Shown here piece after piece: positions 52,890 through 62,140 of a stretch of 64,000 bases of DNA; the stretch's first letter is position 1, and each line of letters starts with the position of its first letter. A program made the translations under genes and the position numbers. The notes under the pieces are model-generated. The model saw nothing but the letters and a program-made list of their open reading frames with translations. It was not told where the DNA came from and did no database searches. The DNA lies in assembly GCF_038002345.1 (NCBI RefSeq), contig NZ_JBBOCJ010000001.1, positions 6,882,001 to 6,946,000 of the forward strand, read 5' to 3'. The DNA is from Paenibacillus sp. FSL M7-0420. Its GTDB lineage: Bacteria; Bacillota; Bacilli; Paenibacillales; Paenibacillaceae.

Positions 52890-53894
52890 TCATTTCTCAC
52901 GCGAGGATTCTCTTACAATTAGCTTATGCTCCATCTTCTCTTTCATGACAGCCACCTTGCCCGTAGTCAGCAATTCATGCAGCTTCTCGGCCGCCCGGTA
53001 CCCCAGCTGATAGATAGGCTGTGCGATGGTTGTCAGCTTCGGAATGAACATCCCCGACATCCGCAGATTGTCGAAGCCGATGACGGATACTTGCCCGGGA
53101 ACCAGAATATTGCGGTCCTTTAAGTAAGAGATCGTTCCCATGGCGAACTCATCCGCTACACAGAATACAGCCGTTAATTCCGGATACTCAGTGAACAGCT
53201 CGTGCGTTGCCTGATAGGCCTGCTCAAAGCGGTGGTTAGCGTACTTGATTTTGCCGATATTACGCTCCAGCCCCGATTCGCTCAGGGCTCTCACGAACCC
53301 CTCCATCCGCGGTGGCCCGGACACCGAATTATCATGATTGAAGCCGATCATCCCAATCTCTTGGTGCCCCAACTCAATCAGGAATTTCACAGCATCATAC
53401 GCCGCCTTCTCATCATCCACCTCGACCGACGCTACCTCGTACTCATCGGAATGGGAGGAGACCAGCACGAATGGAATTCTGCAGCCTATAAGCTTCTCAT
53501 AATACTCAGGGTGCAGAATATCACTGGCGAACACAACACCATCCACCTGCTTCTCATGAAAAGTATCCATATAGGACAATGTCCGCTCCTTGTCACGGTC
53601 TGTATTGCAGATCATCAGACTGTAACCGAGCTTAATGCAGGCATCCTGCATGCCCCGGATCACCCCTGCGAAATACAGGTTCTCAATATCAGGAATGAGT
53701 AGCCCAAGAGTGAATGATTTCCTGTAAATTAACCCCCGTGCGAATGCATTAGGCTGATACTTGAGCGCTTCTATCGCTTCGATGACCCGGCTGCGCTTGC
53801 TCTCCACGACCGTATCCGGGGCATTCATTACACGGGACACAGTGCTGATGGATACTCCGGCCATCTTGGCGACATCTCTGATTGTTGGCTTCAT
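52890..53894 (-). CDS. LacI-family repressor of the disaccharide operon
   Basis: This 334-residue regulator has the HTH KPTIRDVAKMAGVSISTVSRVMNAPDTVV, hinge YQPNAFARGL and sugar-binding-like domain (about 63-334). It is encoded just upstream of the sugar operon in the same direction, with its own promoter region. Palindromes with core GAAAAGCTTTTC lie both before its gene and before the operon it faces, consistent with repression and autoregulation. The inducer is probably the disaccharide or its phosphate. Confidence 0.9.
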   Translation of the reverse strand: MKPTIRDVAKMAGVSISTVSRVMNAPDTVVESKRSRVIEAIEALKYQPNAFARGLIYRKSFTLGLLIPDIENLYFAGVIRGMQDACIKLGYSLMICNTDRDKERTLSYMDTFHEKQVDGVVFASDILHPEYYEKLIGCRIPFVLVSSHSDEYEVASVEVDDEKAAYDAVKFLIELGHQEIGMIGFNHDNSVSGPPRMEGFVRALSESGLERNIGKIKYANHRFEQAYQATHELFTEYPELTAVFCVADEFAMGTISYLKDRNILVPGQVSVIGFDNLRMSGMFIPKLTTIAQPIYQLGYRAAEKLHELLTTGKVAVMKEKMEHKLIVRESSREK

Positions 53895-53970
53895 AGTCTG
53901 ACTTCCTTCTTATTCTTTTAGCCCGAAACGTGTGCCCTCCTTACCAGGGTTGGCCTTGTCGCTTAAGTTA

Positions 53971-53982
53971 GAAAAGCTTTTC
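53971..53982. promoter_or_regulatory. LacI operator core upstream of lacI
   Basis: GAAAAGCTTTTC is a perfect 12-bp palindrome identical to the centre of the 34-bp operator at 52797-52830. It lies 77 bases upstream of the lacI ATG. The 380-base gap 53895-54274 also holds a weak cre-like TGTAAGCGCATAAC (54023-54038, minus) and the plus-strand promoter at 54193. Confidence 0.7.
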
Positions 53983-54192
53983 AAAGCGATTATAGCAAGG
54001 CTCCCTTAAATTGGCAAGTAAATTGTTATGCGCTTACATTTTTGCCTGCGGAGCCCTTGCTTTACGGTTGTAACCGTCCAAATTCAGTCCAAATACTCCA
54101 AATTCATCCCTTCAGTAACTGTACCTTTCCCCCTTCAAGTTCCCTCTCCCCGTCATGCCGCTTACTTAAAGTGTGTAAATTATATTATTTCA

Positions 54193-54201
54193 TGTTATAA
54201 T
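54193..54201 (+). promoter_or_regulatory. Extended -10 promoter of the LLM gene
   Basis: TGTTATAAT is an extended -10 box, 74 bases upstream of GTG 54275. Confidence 0.5.
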
Positions 54202-54274
54202 TGGCGGGTATATTGATTCATGGCTGCAAATAATGCTACTGATGCGGAATGCATCTACTATAGGAGGGATTCAT

Positions 54275-55285
54275 GTGAAGCAATTGCACGACATACCATT
54301 CTCCGTACTGGATTTAGCCCCTATCCGGGAGGGCGGAACGGCGGCGGATTCTTTTCATAACACCCTTGATTTGGCCCGTCATGCTGAGAAATGGGGGTAT
54401 AACCGCTACTGGCTGGCAGAGCATCATAATATGACCGGCATTGCCAGCTCCGCTACCTCCGTGGTTATCGGACATGTGGCAGCCGGAACTAACACCATCC
54501 GCGTTGGTTCAGGCGGCATCATGCTCTCCAACCACGCACCGCTTATGATTGCAGAACAATTCGGCACGCTGGAATCCTTGTATCCCGGACGGATTGACCT
54601 GGGTCTGGGCAGAGCCCCCGGCTCCGACCAGGCAGCCGCCAGAGCACTGCGCCGCGGCCTCGGCAGCGATGGCAGTGAATTCCCCGAGCAGCTTAGCGAG
54701 CTGCGGGCGTATTTCGACCCCGAAGGATCAGGCTCCCGTCCGGCCGGTGTGCGCGCCGTGCCCGGTGAAGGGCTGAACATCCCAATCTGGCTGCTCGGCT
54801 CCAGCGGCTTCAGCGCCCAGCTTGCGGGCCAGCTGGGTCTGCCTTTTGCTTTTGCCAGCCACTTCGCACCGGATTATCTGCTGCCGGCTCTGCATCTGTA
54901 CCGTACCAGCTTCAAGCCTTCAGCTGTACTCGACAAGCCTTATGTTATGGTGGGCTTGGGAATTACGGCAGCGGATACGGTAGAAGAAGCGCGCAGACTT
55001 GCCACTTCCCAGCAGCAGCAATTCCTTAACATTATCCGTGGCCGCACTGGCAAGCTCCAGCCGCCTGTAGACAGTCTGGACGGAATCTGGACCTCCCAGG
55101 AGAAGGCGCTGCTCATGAGCAAACAGCAATACTCCATTGCGGGCGACCAGGCCCTGATCGAAGAACGGCTGCTCCAGATTCTCGAAGAGACCCATGCCGA
55201 TGAGTGGATTATCGCTTCACAGATCTATGATCACTCTGCCCGCCTGCATTCGTATGAGCTTGTGGCCGACCTGTTGAAGAAGTAA
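54275..55285 (+). CDS. LLM-class luciferase-like monooxygenase
   Basis: This 336-residue flavin-dependent enzyme is of the bacterial-luciferase-like superfamily: [97 protein letters not shown]. It needs a reductase that supplies reduced flavin. The frame opens at 54233, but GTG 54275 with GGAGG seven bases upstream is the better start. The substrate is unknown; luminescence is not implied. Confidence 0.87.
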   Translation: MKQLHDIPFSVLDLAPIREGGTAADSFHNTLDLARHAEKWGYNRYWLAEHHNMTGIASSATSVVIGHVAAGTNTIRVGSGGIMLSNHAPLMIAEQFGTLESLYPGRIDLGLGRAPGSDQAAARALRRGLGSDGSEFPEQLSELRAYFDPEGSGSRPAGVRAVPGEGLNIPIWLLGSSGFSAQLAGQLGLPFAFASHFAPDYLLPALHLYRTSFKPSAVLDKPYVMVGLGITAADTVEEARRLATSQQQQFLNIIRGRTGKLQPPVDSLDGIWTSQEKALLMSKQQYSIAGDQALIEERLLQILEETHADEWIIASQIYDHSARLHSYELVADLLKK

Positions 55286-55296
55286 ATTGAATTAAT

Positions 55297-55351
55297 CAGC
55301 CCGTACAACGGCCTGCGCAAACCCCGCAGGTTAGTTATACGGGCTGTTTTT
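55297..55351 (+). terminator. Terminator of the LLM gene
   Basis: CAGCCCGTA (55298-55306) pairs with TACGGGCTG (55338-55346), with an inner CCTGCG/CGCAGG stem, and is followed by TTTTT. Confidence 0.85.
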
Positions 55352-55551
55352 GTGCAGTAACCGCGAGTCTTCCGCAATCACCATGTTCTTTATAACATAC
55401 AATAAAATACAATAAACAGAGAAATAAAGAGATATCCGCAGGTATTCGGACTTAAATCTAATCTCAATAGAAAAATTAGCTAAATTCATTAAATTCAAAC
55501 CCCTTTTTCGGTTTTTCTTTATGCCCATTTAAGATTATACTGTAGTTAATA

Positions 55552-55565
55552 TTCGTTATAACGAA
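55552..55565. promoter_or_regulatory. Perfect 14-bp palindrome TTCGTTATAACGAA
   Basis: This exact palindrome lies in the 489-base gap (55286-55774) upstream of the LPDTA surface protein, about 210 bases before its start. The rest of the gap is the LLM terminator and AT-rich sequence with no convincing gene. The binding protein is unknown. Confidence 0.35.
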
Positions 55566-55774
55566 CGGTAGCGCATTTTGACCATTCCGCCCCGTTCACG
55601 CATGTTCAGGCTTATCCAGACCCGCTCATACTCGTTCCGATTTATATTATTGCTTCATTTAGTAGTAGTTCTTCAAGAAACCACTTTATTCGACAAACTA
55701 TGATTTAGAAGCGCGAACCGGGGCGGATTGTGGCTATTGGCTGCCGAAGGTCTACACAGGAAGGGGCGGGGAGA

Positions 55775-56749
55775 GTGAAGAAGAGACATACATCCCTAAT
55801 TGGCGCGTATATTTTGGCCGTTCTGGCAGGTGTAATCTGGCATGCCGGAGGGGTCAGCGCCGAGGATACGATCAAGCTCACTGTCAACTCACATACGACC
55901 AGTACGGCAACCATGAACAACATGCAGCCGGGAGATACGATGGCTTCGGATTATAAGATTATCAATGACGGAAATGCTCCGTTCGATTATGCAGTAGCCT
56001 TTCAGTTCCGCTCCGGGGACGCAGCTCTGTACAATATCCTGCAAATGACCCTGCAAAAAGAGGGAGTAATCCTCTACTCAGGGGTAATGAGCGAGGCCCC
56101 GGGGGTAGTGACCATCGGCTCGCTTGCCGGAGGGGAAGAGGAAGCTATCGAAATGAAGGTGTTGTTCCCGCCGGAGGCAGGCAACGAGTTCCAGGAGAAG
56201 ACGGTAAGTGTCGCCTTTGAATTCACGGCAACTGCTGCGCCTGCGCCGACAGCCAGTCCGACCTCTACACCGCAATCCACAGAGGAGCCAACAGCTACAG
56301 TAACGCCTATGCCTACGTCAACGCCCGGGTCCTCCAGCAGCCCTGGCAGTACACCGCCTGCTGCAACAACAGTCCCTACAGCCTCACCGGCCGGCAGTGC
56401 ATCGCCTGGCAGCTCAGCAGCGCCATCACAGGCACCGGCAACTGCTACGGCAGAACCGGATGGAGTGAGCGTAAGCGAAGAGCCTGTTCCGCTAGGGGCA
56501 GGAGAGGAAGACGGCGGCAACCGTCCGTCCGCAACTCCTGATTCCGGAGCCGCTGCACCCGGCAGCACACCAGCCCCTTCACCGGGGAAAGAGGTCAACC
56601 TCACAGACGACACGCTTCCGCTGGGCGGGCCGGAGGAAGACGGCAGACTGCCGGACACAGCCAGCCCTTGGTACAATCTGATTGCGGCCAGCCTGGTTGT
56701 CGCCATGATTAGTGTGCTTGTGCTCCGCAGGCTGGGCCAGAAGAAGTAA
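55775..56749 (+). CDS. LPDTA cell-wall-anchored surface protein
   Basis: This 324-residue exported protein has a signal peptide (1-29, ending GGVSA), then a compact beta-rich domain (about 30-155) with the camelysin/TasA-like flavour IINDGNAPFDYAVAFQF. A long Pro/Ser/Thr/Ala-rich stalk (about 160-290) follows, with a repeated VPLGAGEEDGG / LPLGGPEEDGR motif. The sorting signal is LPDTA (292-296), hydrophobic helix and RRLGQKK tail. The LPxTA ending fits class D sortases, and one is encoded directly downstream. The frame opens at 55730; GTG 55775 with AGGAAGGGG upstream starts the signal peptide. Confidence 0.85.
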   Translation: MKKRHTSLIGAYILAVLAGVIWHAGGVSAEDTIKLTVNSHTTSTATMNNMQPGDTMASDYKIINDGNAPFDYAVAFQFRSGDAALYNILQMTLQKEGVILYSGVMSEAPGVVTIGSLAGGEEEAIEMKVLFPPEAGNEFQEKTVSVAFEFTATAAPAPTASPTSTPQSTEEPTATVTPMPTSTPGSSSSPGSTPPAATTVPTASPAGSASPGSSAAPSQAPATATAEPDGVSVSEEPVPLGAGEEDGGNRPSATPDSGAAAPGSTPAPSPGKEVNLTDDTLPLGGPEEDGRLPDTASPWYNLIAASLVVAMISVLVLRRLGQKK

Positions 56750-56777
56750 CTTTATGTAGATGTAAGGAGGAGAGAGC

Positions 56778-57437
56778 ATGAAGATACGCAGCGGGTTCAC
56801 TTTAGCCGTCAAGCTGATCTTCCTGCTCTCTGTATGCGTTATGCTGTATTCCGCCTTCCAGATCCTCCAAGCGCCCGCCGAAGCCCGCGAAGCCCTGAGA
56901 ATCTGGGACAAAAAGAGGGAGGAAGCCCAGAATCCCGTAAGCTCCGAAGAAGAAATACCACTGCCTGAAGGTATGGTCAGCAGCGCGGAAGCACCAAGGG
57001 GTGACAAACCCGCTTATATAGCGGGCGAGGTAATTGGAGAGATCTTTTTTCCGAAGCTTAAAAAGCGGGTAGCCATTCTGGAGGGAACCGGACGGGCGGA
57101 GCTTAACCAGGGCGCCGGACACGATGAGGCAAGCGCCGCCCCGGGCGCCTCAGGGAACAGCGTCCTGGCCGGACATCGTGACACTGTCTTCCGCAGCCTC
57201 GGGGAGCTGGAGCCCGGAGACACGCTTGAGCTTGCGACAGCAGATGGAACTTTTACCTATGAAGTGACCGGCAGCCGGATTGTTGATGGAGATGCACGGG
57301 GAGCAATTAAGCCCAGCAATGACCCCGTACTCACCTTGATTACCTGTTACCCGTTCTCTTATGTAGGCTCAGCGCCCGACCGCTACCTGCTCTCGGCCAA
57401 GCTCGTCTCCAGCCAGCTGCCGGGGCAGCAACCATAG
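56778..57437 (+). CDS. Class D sortase
   Basis: This 219-residue membrane-anchored transpeptidase has an N-terminal helix (about 9-27), then the sortase beta-barrel. The catalytic His133 (LAGHRDTVF), Cys190 (LITCYPF) and Arg202 (PDRYLL) are in place. The short sequence and TLITCYPF motif fit class D. GGAGG lies before the ATG. The gene follows the LPDTA protein by 28 bases, so the pair probably forms a dedicated substrate-sortase unit that links the protein to peptidoglycan. Confidence 0.9.
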   Translation: MKIRSGFTLAVKLIFLLSVCVMLYSAFQILQAPAEAREALRIWDKKREEAQNPVSSEEEIPLPEGMVSSAEAPRGDKPAYIAGEVIGEIFFPKLKKRVAILEGTGRAELNQGAGHDEASAAPGASGNSVLAGHRDTVFRSLGELEPGDTLELATADGTFTYEVTGSRIVDGDARGAIKPSNDPVLTLITCYPFSYVGSAPDRYLLSAKLVSSQLPGQQP

Positions 57438-57612
57438 CCCGTCCTCCCGTCCCCCACTTACACGCTGCCTTCCCCCTTCCAACTTATCTCCGGCCCCTCG
57501 CCTCCTTCCAGCTAGTTATCCCCTTTCACTCCTCACCCTTTGCCTAAAGTATGAGACCCGGGCCGGATCGTGATAATATAGACATACGAAGCTGAAGAGG
57601 AGATGACCTGCA

Positions 57613-58845
57613 TTGAAGGAAGAGTTAATTAGACGTTTTGTATCGTATGCTGAAATGGATACCCAATCGAATGAGGACAGCGAGACCTGCCCGTCCACTC
57701 CAGGCCAAATGGTACTGGCACATAAGCTGGCAGAGGAGCTGCAGGAGCTGGGACTGACGGAGATTACGGTGGACGAGCATGCCTATGTCATGGCCTCTTT
57801 GCCCGCCAACACAGATAAAGAGGTTCCGGTAATCGGCTTCCTGGCCCATCTGGATACCGCTACAGATTTCACCGGCACGAATGTGAAGCCGCAGATTGTA
57901 GAGAACTATGACGGGCAGGATCTGGTGCTGAATGAAGCCCAGAATATTATCATGTCCACGAAGAGCTTCCCGGAGCTGAGCGGCTACAAGGGCCATACGC
58001 TGATTACGACCGACGGCACCACCCTGCTGGGGGCGGACAACAAGGCGGGCATCGCTGAGATCATGACGGCTATGGCCTATCTGCTGGCGCATCCGGAGAT
58101 TAAGCATGGCAAGATCCGGGTCGCTTTTACCCCCGATGAAGAAATCGGCCGCGGCCCGCATAAGTTCGACGTTGCCGCCTTCGGCGCTTCCTATGCCTAC
58201 ACCGTGGACGGAGGCCCGCTTGGGGAGCTGGAATATGAGAGCTTCAATGCCGCCGCCGCCAAAATCACCTTCCACGGAGTCAATGTCCATCCCGGTACAG
58301 CCAAGGGCAAGATGATCCATTCGTCCAAAATCGCCATGGCCTTCCATCTCCGTCTGCCCGCCGGTGAAGCCCCGGAGTTCACAGACGGCTACGAGGGGTT
58401 CTACCACCTGATCTCCATGCAAGGCAGTGCCGAACACAGCAAGCTGCATTACATTATCCGTGATTTTGACCGCGACAGCTTCGAGAACCGCAAATCGAAT
58501 ATTTCCGCAATTGTGGAGGAATTCAAATCTACGTACGGGGCGGACAACATCGTGCTGGAGATGAATGACCAATACTATAATATGCGCGAGAAAATCGAGC
58601 CCGTCCGGCATATCGTCGATATCGCCCGGGAAGCGATGGAGGGTCTGGGAATCACGCCGGTTATCCGGCCGATCCGTGGAGGAACTGACGGCTCACAGCT
58701 CTCTTATATGGGGCTGCCTACACCGAATATATTCACCGGAGGCGAGAATTTCCACGGCAAATTTGAATACGCCTCTGTTGACGTAATGCTGAAGGCTGTA
58801 CAGGTTATCGTTGAGATTGCCCGTCTGGCGGAGCAGAAAGCGTAA
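57613..58845 (+). CDS. pepT: PepT, tripeptide aminopeptidase
   Basis: This 410-residue M20-family metallopeptidase releases the N-terminal residue of tripeptides. Zinc ligands and catalytic residues are visible: GFLAHLDTA (His, Asp), LLGADNKAG (Asp), [10 protein letters not shown] (Glu pair), and [30 protein letters not shown] (final His). Length fits. The start is TTG 57613 with AGGAG nine bases upstream. It is monocistronic, with a terminator at 58868-58915. Confidence 0.92.
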   Translation: MKEELIRRFVSYAEMDTQSNEDSETCPSTPGQMVLAHKLAEELQELGLTEITVDEHAYVMASLPANTDKEVPVIGFLAHLDTATDFTGTNVKPQIVENYDGQDLVLNEAQNIIMSTKSFPELSGYKGHTLITTDGTTLLGADNKAGIAEIMTAMAYLLAHPEIKHGKIRVAFTPDEEIGRGPHKFDVAAFGASYAYTVDGGPLGELEYESFNAAAAKITFHGVNVHPGTAKGKMIHSSKIAMAFHLRLPAGEAPEFTDGYEGFYHLISMQGSAEHSKLHYIIRDFDRDSFENRKSNISAIVEEFKSTYGADNIVLEMNDQYYNMREKIEPVRHIVDIAREAMEGLGITPVIRPIRGGTDGSQLSYMGLPTPNIFTGGENFHGKFEYASVDVMLKAVQVIVEIARLAEQKA

Positions 58846-58867
58846 ATAAGATTATATTAAAAACAGC

Positions 58868-58915
58868 AAAAACCCCGTGCCGCCCTGGAACAAGGGGCGC
58901 ACGGGGTTCTTTTTA
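58868..58915. terminator. Bidirectional terminator between pepT and the OYE gene
   Basis: AACCCCGTGC pairs with GCACGGGGTT, with an inner CGCCC.../...GGGGCG stem. A runs and T runs lie on both sides, serving pepT (plus) and the reductase gene (minus). Confidence 0.85.
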
Positions 58916-58950
58916 TTGCTTTGGTCACAGACCGTTAACCGTCTGTTACT

Positions 58951-60087
58951 TTATTGCTTAACCGGCAGCCAGCCCGGCGTGTTCACCAGTGCTCCCCAGA
59001 GGTAATCCGGGATCACAAGCTCTGTCTGGGCGTTCGGATCAAGCTCTGTCTTAATCTCATCGGCCCGGCCCCCGGCCAGCTTCTGCACCCAGTCCGGTTC
59101 AATCAGCAGCGGGCGGCCCAGGGCCACCAGGCTGATGCCGCTGTCCAGACTCTTCAGGGCATCGGCGGCAGAGTAGAGCGAGCCTACGCCAATTACCGGA
59201 GCCTTGCCTCCCGCCCGGTCTACGATCTGCTCAATGCGCGGACGGCTGTCCTCCGTTCCCCGGTGCGGCAGCGACCACAGCTCCATAAGGGAGGCATGCA
59301 GGTAATCCAGCCCTTCCGCTGTCAGTGCATCGATTAGGGCAAAGGTCTCCGCCATCGTAATCCCCGGCGTCTCCGGCTCTTCAGGCGAGAAGCGGTAGCC
59401 TACGAGGAATGCACCCTCTGCATGCTGCTTCACCGCAGCCTTGACACTGCGCAGAACGGCCAGCGGGAAGGCGAGCCGCTTCTGCAGATCCCCGCCCCAG
59501 CGGTCTTCGCGTCTGTTGGAATGCGGCGAGAAGAACTGCTGCAGCAGATATCCGTTCGCACCGTGAATCTCGACGCCATCGAAGCCGGCCTCGATCGCCC
59601 GGCGCGTCGCTTCACCGAAATCAGCGATAATTCCGGTAATCTCTTCGTCTGTCAGCGGGCGCGGAACCGTACCCTGTCCGCCGCCCGGCAGCTCAGCCGG
59701 CACATCGCTTGCACTGACAGGCTGCCCGTCAACCAGCTGCTCCGGCGGGCATTGGCGTCCGCCATGGAAGATCTGGAGCACGGCCTTCGCTCCTTCGCCC
59801 TTGATGGCCTCCGCCAGCTCACGCAGGCTTGGAATCAGCCCGTCATGGTCAGCTCCGAATTCGCCCGGGAAGCCCTTCCCGCCGCGTGAGACATAGACAC
59901 ACGCGGTAATAACCATCCCCGCCCCGCCCGAACGGCGGATATAATAATCCAGCTCCGGCCGGGAGACAGTTCCATCCTCATTCGAGGAGAAATTAGTCAT
60001 CGGCGCCATGACCACGCGGTTCTTCAGTTCAATCCCGTTCTTGAATTTGAACGTCTCCAGCAGCGGGCTATATTCTGTCTTCAGCAT
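58951..60087 (-). CDS. Old yellow enzyme-family NADH:flavin oxidoreductase
   Basis: This 378-residue FMN-dependent TIM-barrel reductase has N-terminal NRVVMAPMTNFSS, the active-site region VEIHGANGYLLQQFFSPHSNRREDRWGG (His-Asn type) and C-terminal VALGRPLLIEPDW. OYE proteins reduce activated double bonds of enals, enones or nitro compounds. The frame opens at 60150, but ATG 60087 has GGAGG nine bases upstream. It lies 92 bases downstream of the hxlR gene on the same strand. Confidence 0.88.
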   Translation of the reverse strand: MLKTEYSPLLETFKFKNGIELKNRVVMAPMTNFSSNEDGTVSRPELDYYIRRSGGAGMVITACVYVSRGGKGFPGEFGADHDGLIPSLRELAEAIKGEGAKAVLQIFHGGRQCPPEQLVDGQPVSASDVPAELPGGGQGTVPRPLTDEEITGIIADFGEATRRAIEAGFDGVEIHGANGYLLQQFFSPHSNRREDRWGGDLQKRLAFPLAVLRSVKAAVKQHAEGAFLVGYRFSPEEPETPGITMAETFALIDALTAEGLDYLHASLMELWSLPHRGTEDSRPRIEQIVDRAGGKAPVIGVGSLYSAADALKSLDSGISLVALGRPLLIEPDWVQKLAGGRADEIKTELDPNAQTELVIPDYLWGALVNTPGWLPVKQ

Positions 60088-60179
60088 ACCTACCAGCCTC
60101 CATTTATTTAAATCTTCACGAATGTTAGTATACAACTTAATTTTGCACAATACAAATATAGCGCCTTCGTTTACAGCTG

Positions 60180-60554
60180 CTATCTATCACAGTGAGGTGC
60201 ATCTTTCCAGATCACCTGTTCCCCGTAATTCTTGCCCCAGTCATACATCATACGCAGCACCGGCATCAGCGTATGTCCATACTCTGTCAGGGAGTATTCT
60301 ACCCGCGGTGGAACCTCCGCATATACCTGCCTGAATACCAGCTGATCCTCCTCCAGCTCGCGAAGCTGATTGGTCAGCATTTTCTGGGTGATATGGGGAA
60401 TCAGCTTCTTCAATTCACTGAACCGCTTGGTCCCTTCCAGACCCAGGTGCCACAGAATAATCAGCTTCCACTTGCCGCCGATCACAGCGAGCGTAAGCTC
60501 CTTCTCGCAGTTGATCTCCTTCAGGTTGATACGGTCTTTAATTTCAGTTGCCAA
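60180..60554 (-). CDS. hxlR: HxlR, regulator of formaldehyde-fixing genes
   Basis: This 124-residue winged-helix protein is very close, as far as I can recall, to B. subtilis HxlR, the activator of hxlAB that responds to formaldehyde: [75 protein letters not shown]. The N-terminal Cys16 is in the position used for aldehyde or thiol sensing in the family. It lies downstream of hxlAB on the same strand; in B. subtilis it is divergent. It may also control the OYE gene that follows. Confidence 0.85.
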   Translation of the reverse strand: MATEIKDRINLKEINCEKELTLAVIGGKWKLIILWHLGLEGTKRFSELKKLIPHITQKMLTNQLRELEEDQLVFRQVYAEVPPRVEYSLTEYGHTLMPVLRMMYDWGKNYGEQVIWKDAPHCDR

Positions 60555-60699
60555 GATCCAGCCCCCTTCCGGCTATAAATCATACTACCAATTCCATCAT
60601 GGGCCGCACATAGGCAGCAAAGGATGCCCTCCCGTCAAGGAAAGCATCCGTGTGATAGCTTTATTGTATTCCAAGCTCTATTCTATTCCAAATCGCATG

Positions 60700-61257
60700 C
60701 TATTCCAAATTGGCATGCTTGCCGAACATCCGGCCGGAGGTCTGCCCCGTCTGCTCCATGATCCGCAGAATGACTGCATCATAGAATACAAGCAGCGTCT
60801 GTTCAAACAAGGAGGCCATCGGCTGCAGCGTAGTATAGCCGCCGTCCGGCCGTTCCTTCGGAGCGCCAGGCAGCTTAACTGTATAATCTGCGAGACGTCC
60901 GATCGTCGAATCCGGCTGAATGGTTACGAGGACTACAGCTGCTCCGATTGCCTTGGCTTTCTCAGCCATGGAGACTAGTCCCTTCGTCTCGCCTGAGCCG
61001 GAACCCAGTACAAGCACATCGCCGGGGCCAATGCCCGGCGTTACTGTCTCTCCGACCACATAAGCTGTCCGCCCGGCCTGCATCAGCCGCATGGCGAAGG
61101 CCCGGCCCATCAGGCCGGAACGCCCGGCACCGGCCACGAAGATCTGGCCTGCGCGCAGCAGCAGCTCCGTCAGTGCCTCGCCTTCTCCGGCATTCAACCC
61201 GGAGACGGAGCCTTCCAGCTCCTTCACAATCTCCTTTGCGTAATGCTGCGTGTCCAT
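60700..61257 (-). CDS. hxlB: HxlB, 6-phospho-3-hexuloisomerase
   Basis: This 185-residue SIS-domain isomerase converts hexulose-6-phosphate to fructose-6-phosphate in the ribulose monophosphate pathway. Motifs are FVAGAGRSGLMGRAFAMRLMQAG, VVGETVTPGIGPGDVLVLGSGSGET and GGYTTLQPMASLFEQTLLVFYDAV. The frame opens at a TTG at 61281; ATG 61257 with AAGG five bases upstream gives the usual 185 residues. It follows hxlA by seven bases. The 145-base gap to hxlR holds nothing obvious. Confidence 0.93.
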   Translation of the reverse strand: MDTQHYAKEIVKELEGSVSGLNAGEGEALTELLLRAGQIFVAGAGRSGLMGRAFAMRLMQAGRTAYVVGETVTPGIGPGDVLVLGSGSGETKGLVSMAEKAKAIGAAVVLVTIQPDSTIGRLADYTVKLPGAPKERPDGGYTTLQPMASLFEQTLLVFYDAVILRIMEQTGQTSGRMFGKHANLE

Positions 61258-61264
61258 GGCTGCC

Positions 61265-61897
61265 TTAAGCCTGGCTGACAAGGCGCTTCATTTCCGCCGC
61301 AGTTGCCTTCATGTCGGCTTCACTAGTAATGCCGCCGCCCACGATTACCAGATCAGGCTGCGCAGCAATCACTTCAGGCAGTGTGCTCAGCTTAATGCCG
61401 CCGGCAATTGCCGTTTTGGCCCGGGTAACCACGCTCTTGATGTCTCTCAGATCCGCGAAGGAATTCTTGCCTTCAGCCTGATGATCATAGCCGGAATGCA
61501 CGCAGACATAATCCACACCCAGCGCATCCACTTCAGCGGCTCTGGCTTTGAGATCCTTCACGTTAATCAGATCGACCAGGATCTCAGCACCGGTCTTCTT
61601 GGCTTCCTCTACCGCGCCGCGGATCGTCGAATCATCGGATACGCCCAGCACAGTCACGATGCCCGCGCCCGCTTCCACTGCCTTCATGACCTCGTATCCG
61701 CCAGCATCCATGATTTTGAGATCGGCCAGCACCGTAAGCGCCGGAAAGGCTTCCTTGATCGCTTTTACCGCATGCAGCCCCTCATTAATAACGACCGGTG
61801 TTCCAATCTCAACGATATCTATAGATTCGGCAACCTCTGCAACAACCGCCTTGGCTCCGGCAATATCCACCAGATCGAGTGCTAACTGTAATTTCAT
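61265..61897 (-). CDS. hxlA: HxlA, 3-hexulose-6-phosphate synthase
   Basis: This 210-residue orotidine-decarboxylase-like barrel adds formaldehyde to ribulose-5-phosphate. Motifs are LQLALDLVDIAGAK, LADLKIMDAGGYEV (metal/substrate Asp-Lys-Asp), YVCVHSGYDHQAEGKNSF and GGIKLSTLPEVIAAQPDLVIVGGGIT. Together with hxlB it detoxifies formaldehyde and feeds it into sugar metabolism. AGGAG lies nine bases upstream. The promoter region 61900-62010 has GTAGGCAC and GTAGTCAC direct copies that may bind HxlR. Confidence 0.93.
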   Translation of the reverse strand: MKLQLALDLVDIAGAKAVVAEVAESIDIVEIGTPVVINEGLHAVKAIKEAFPALTVLADLKIMDAGGYEVMKAVEAGAGIVTVLGVSDDSTIRGAVEEAKKTGAEILVDLINVKDLKARAAEVDALGVDYVCVHSGYDHQAEGKNSFADLRDIKSVVTRAKTAIAGGIKLSTLPEVIAAQPDLVIVGGGITSEADMKATAAEMKRLVSQA

Positions 61898-61969
61898 ATG
61901 TGTAAGTTCTCCTTATCCGTAAATTATTTTAGGAAGTGCTGTTTCTCAGTTTAGGGATATACTGCCGAT

Positions 61970-62010
61970 TAGGGAAGTAGGCACTTTTAAGTGAGGTAGT
62001 CACCTGGAGG
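61970..62010 (-). promoter_or_regulatory. Possible HxlR-binding region upstream of hxlA
   Basis: GTAGGCAC (61977-61984) and GTAGTCAC (61996-62003) are directly repeated about 19 bases apart, with CACTT/AAGTG symmetry between. HxlR of B. subtilis binds two repeats upstream of hxlAB; the local repeat sequence was not matched to those. Confidence 0.35.
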
Positions 62011-62140
62011 ATACTATTGGGCGGCGCAGGCGGATTTTCAGGCAACATGTCTGAAATCCTACTGCATTTTCACAACAGCTGTGCTACCATACATTTGATT
62101 CAACGATTCACAGCCATAAGGAATCTTAATAAGAAGGTGT

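Noticed and set aside
54023..54038. Second cre site upstream of lacI
   Set aside because: Two or more mismatches at conserved positions; kept only as a weak note.
55331..55528. Minus-strand 65-residue frame MGIKKNRKRG...
   Set aside because: AT-rich intergenic frame overlapping the LLM terminator; no Shine-Dalgarno or family.
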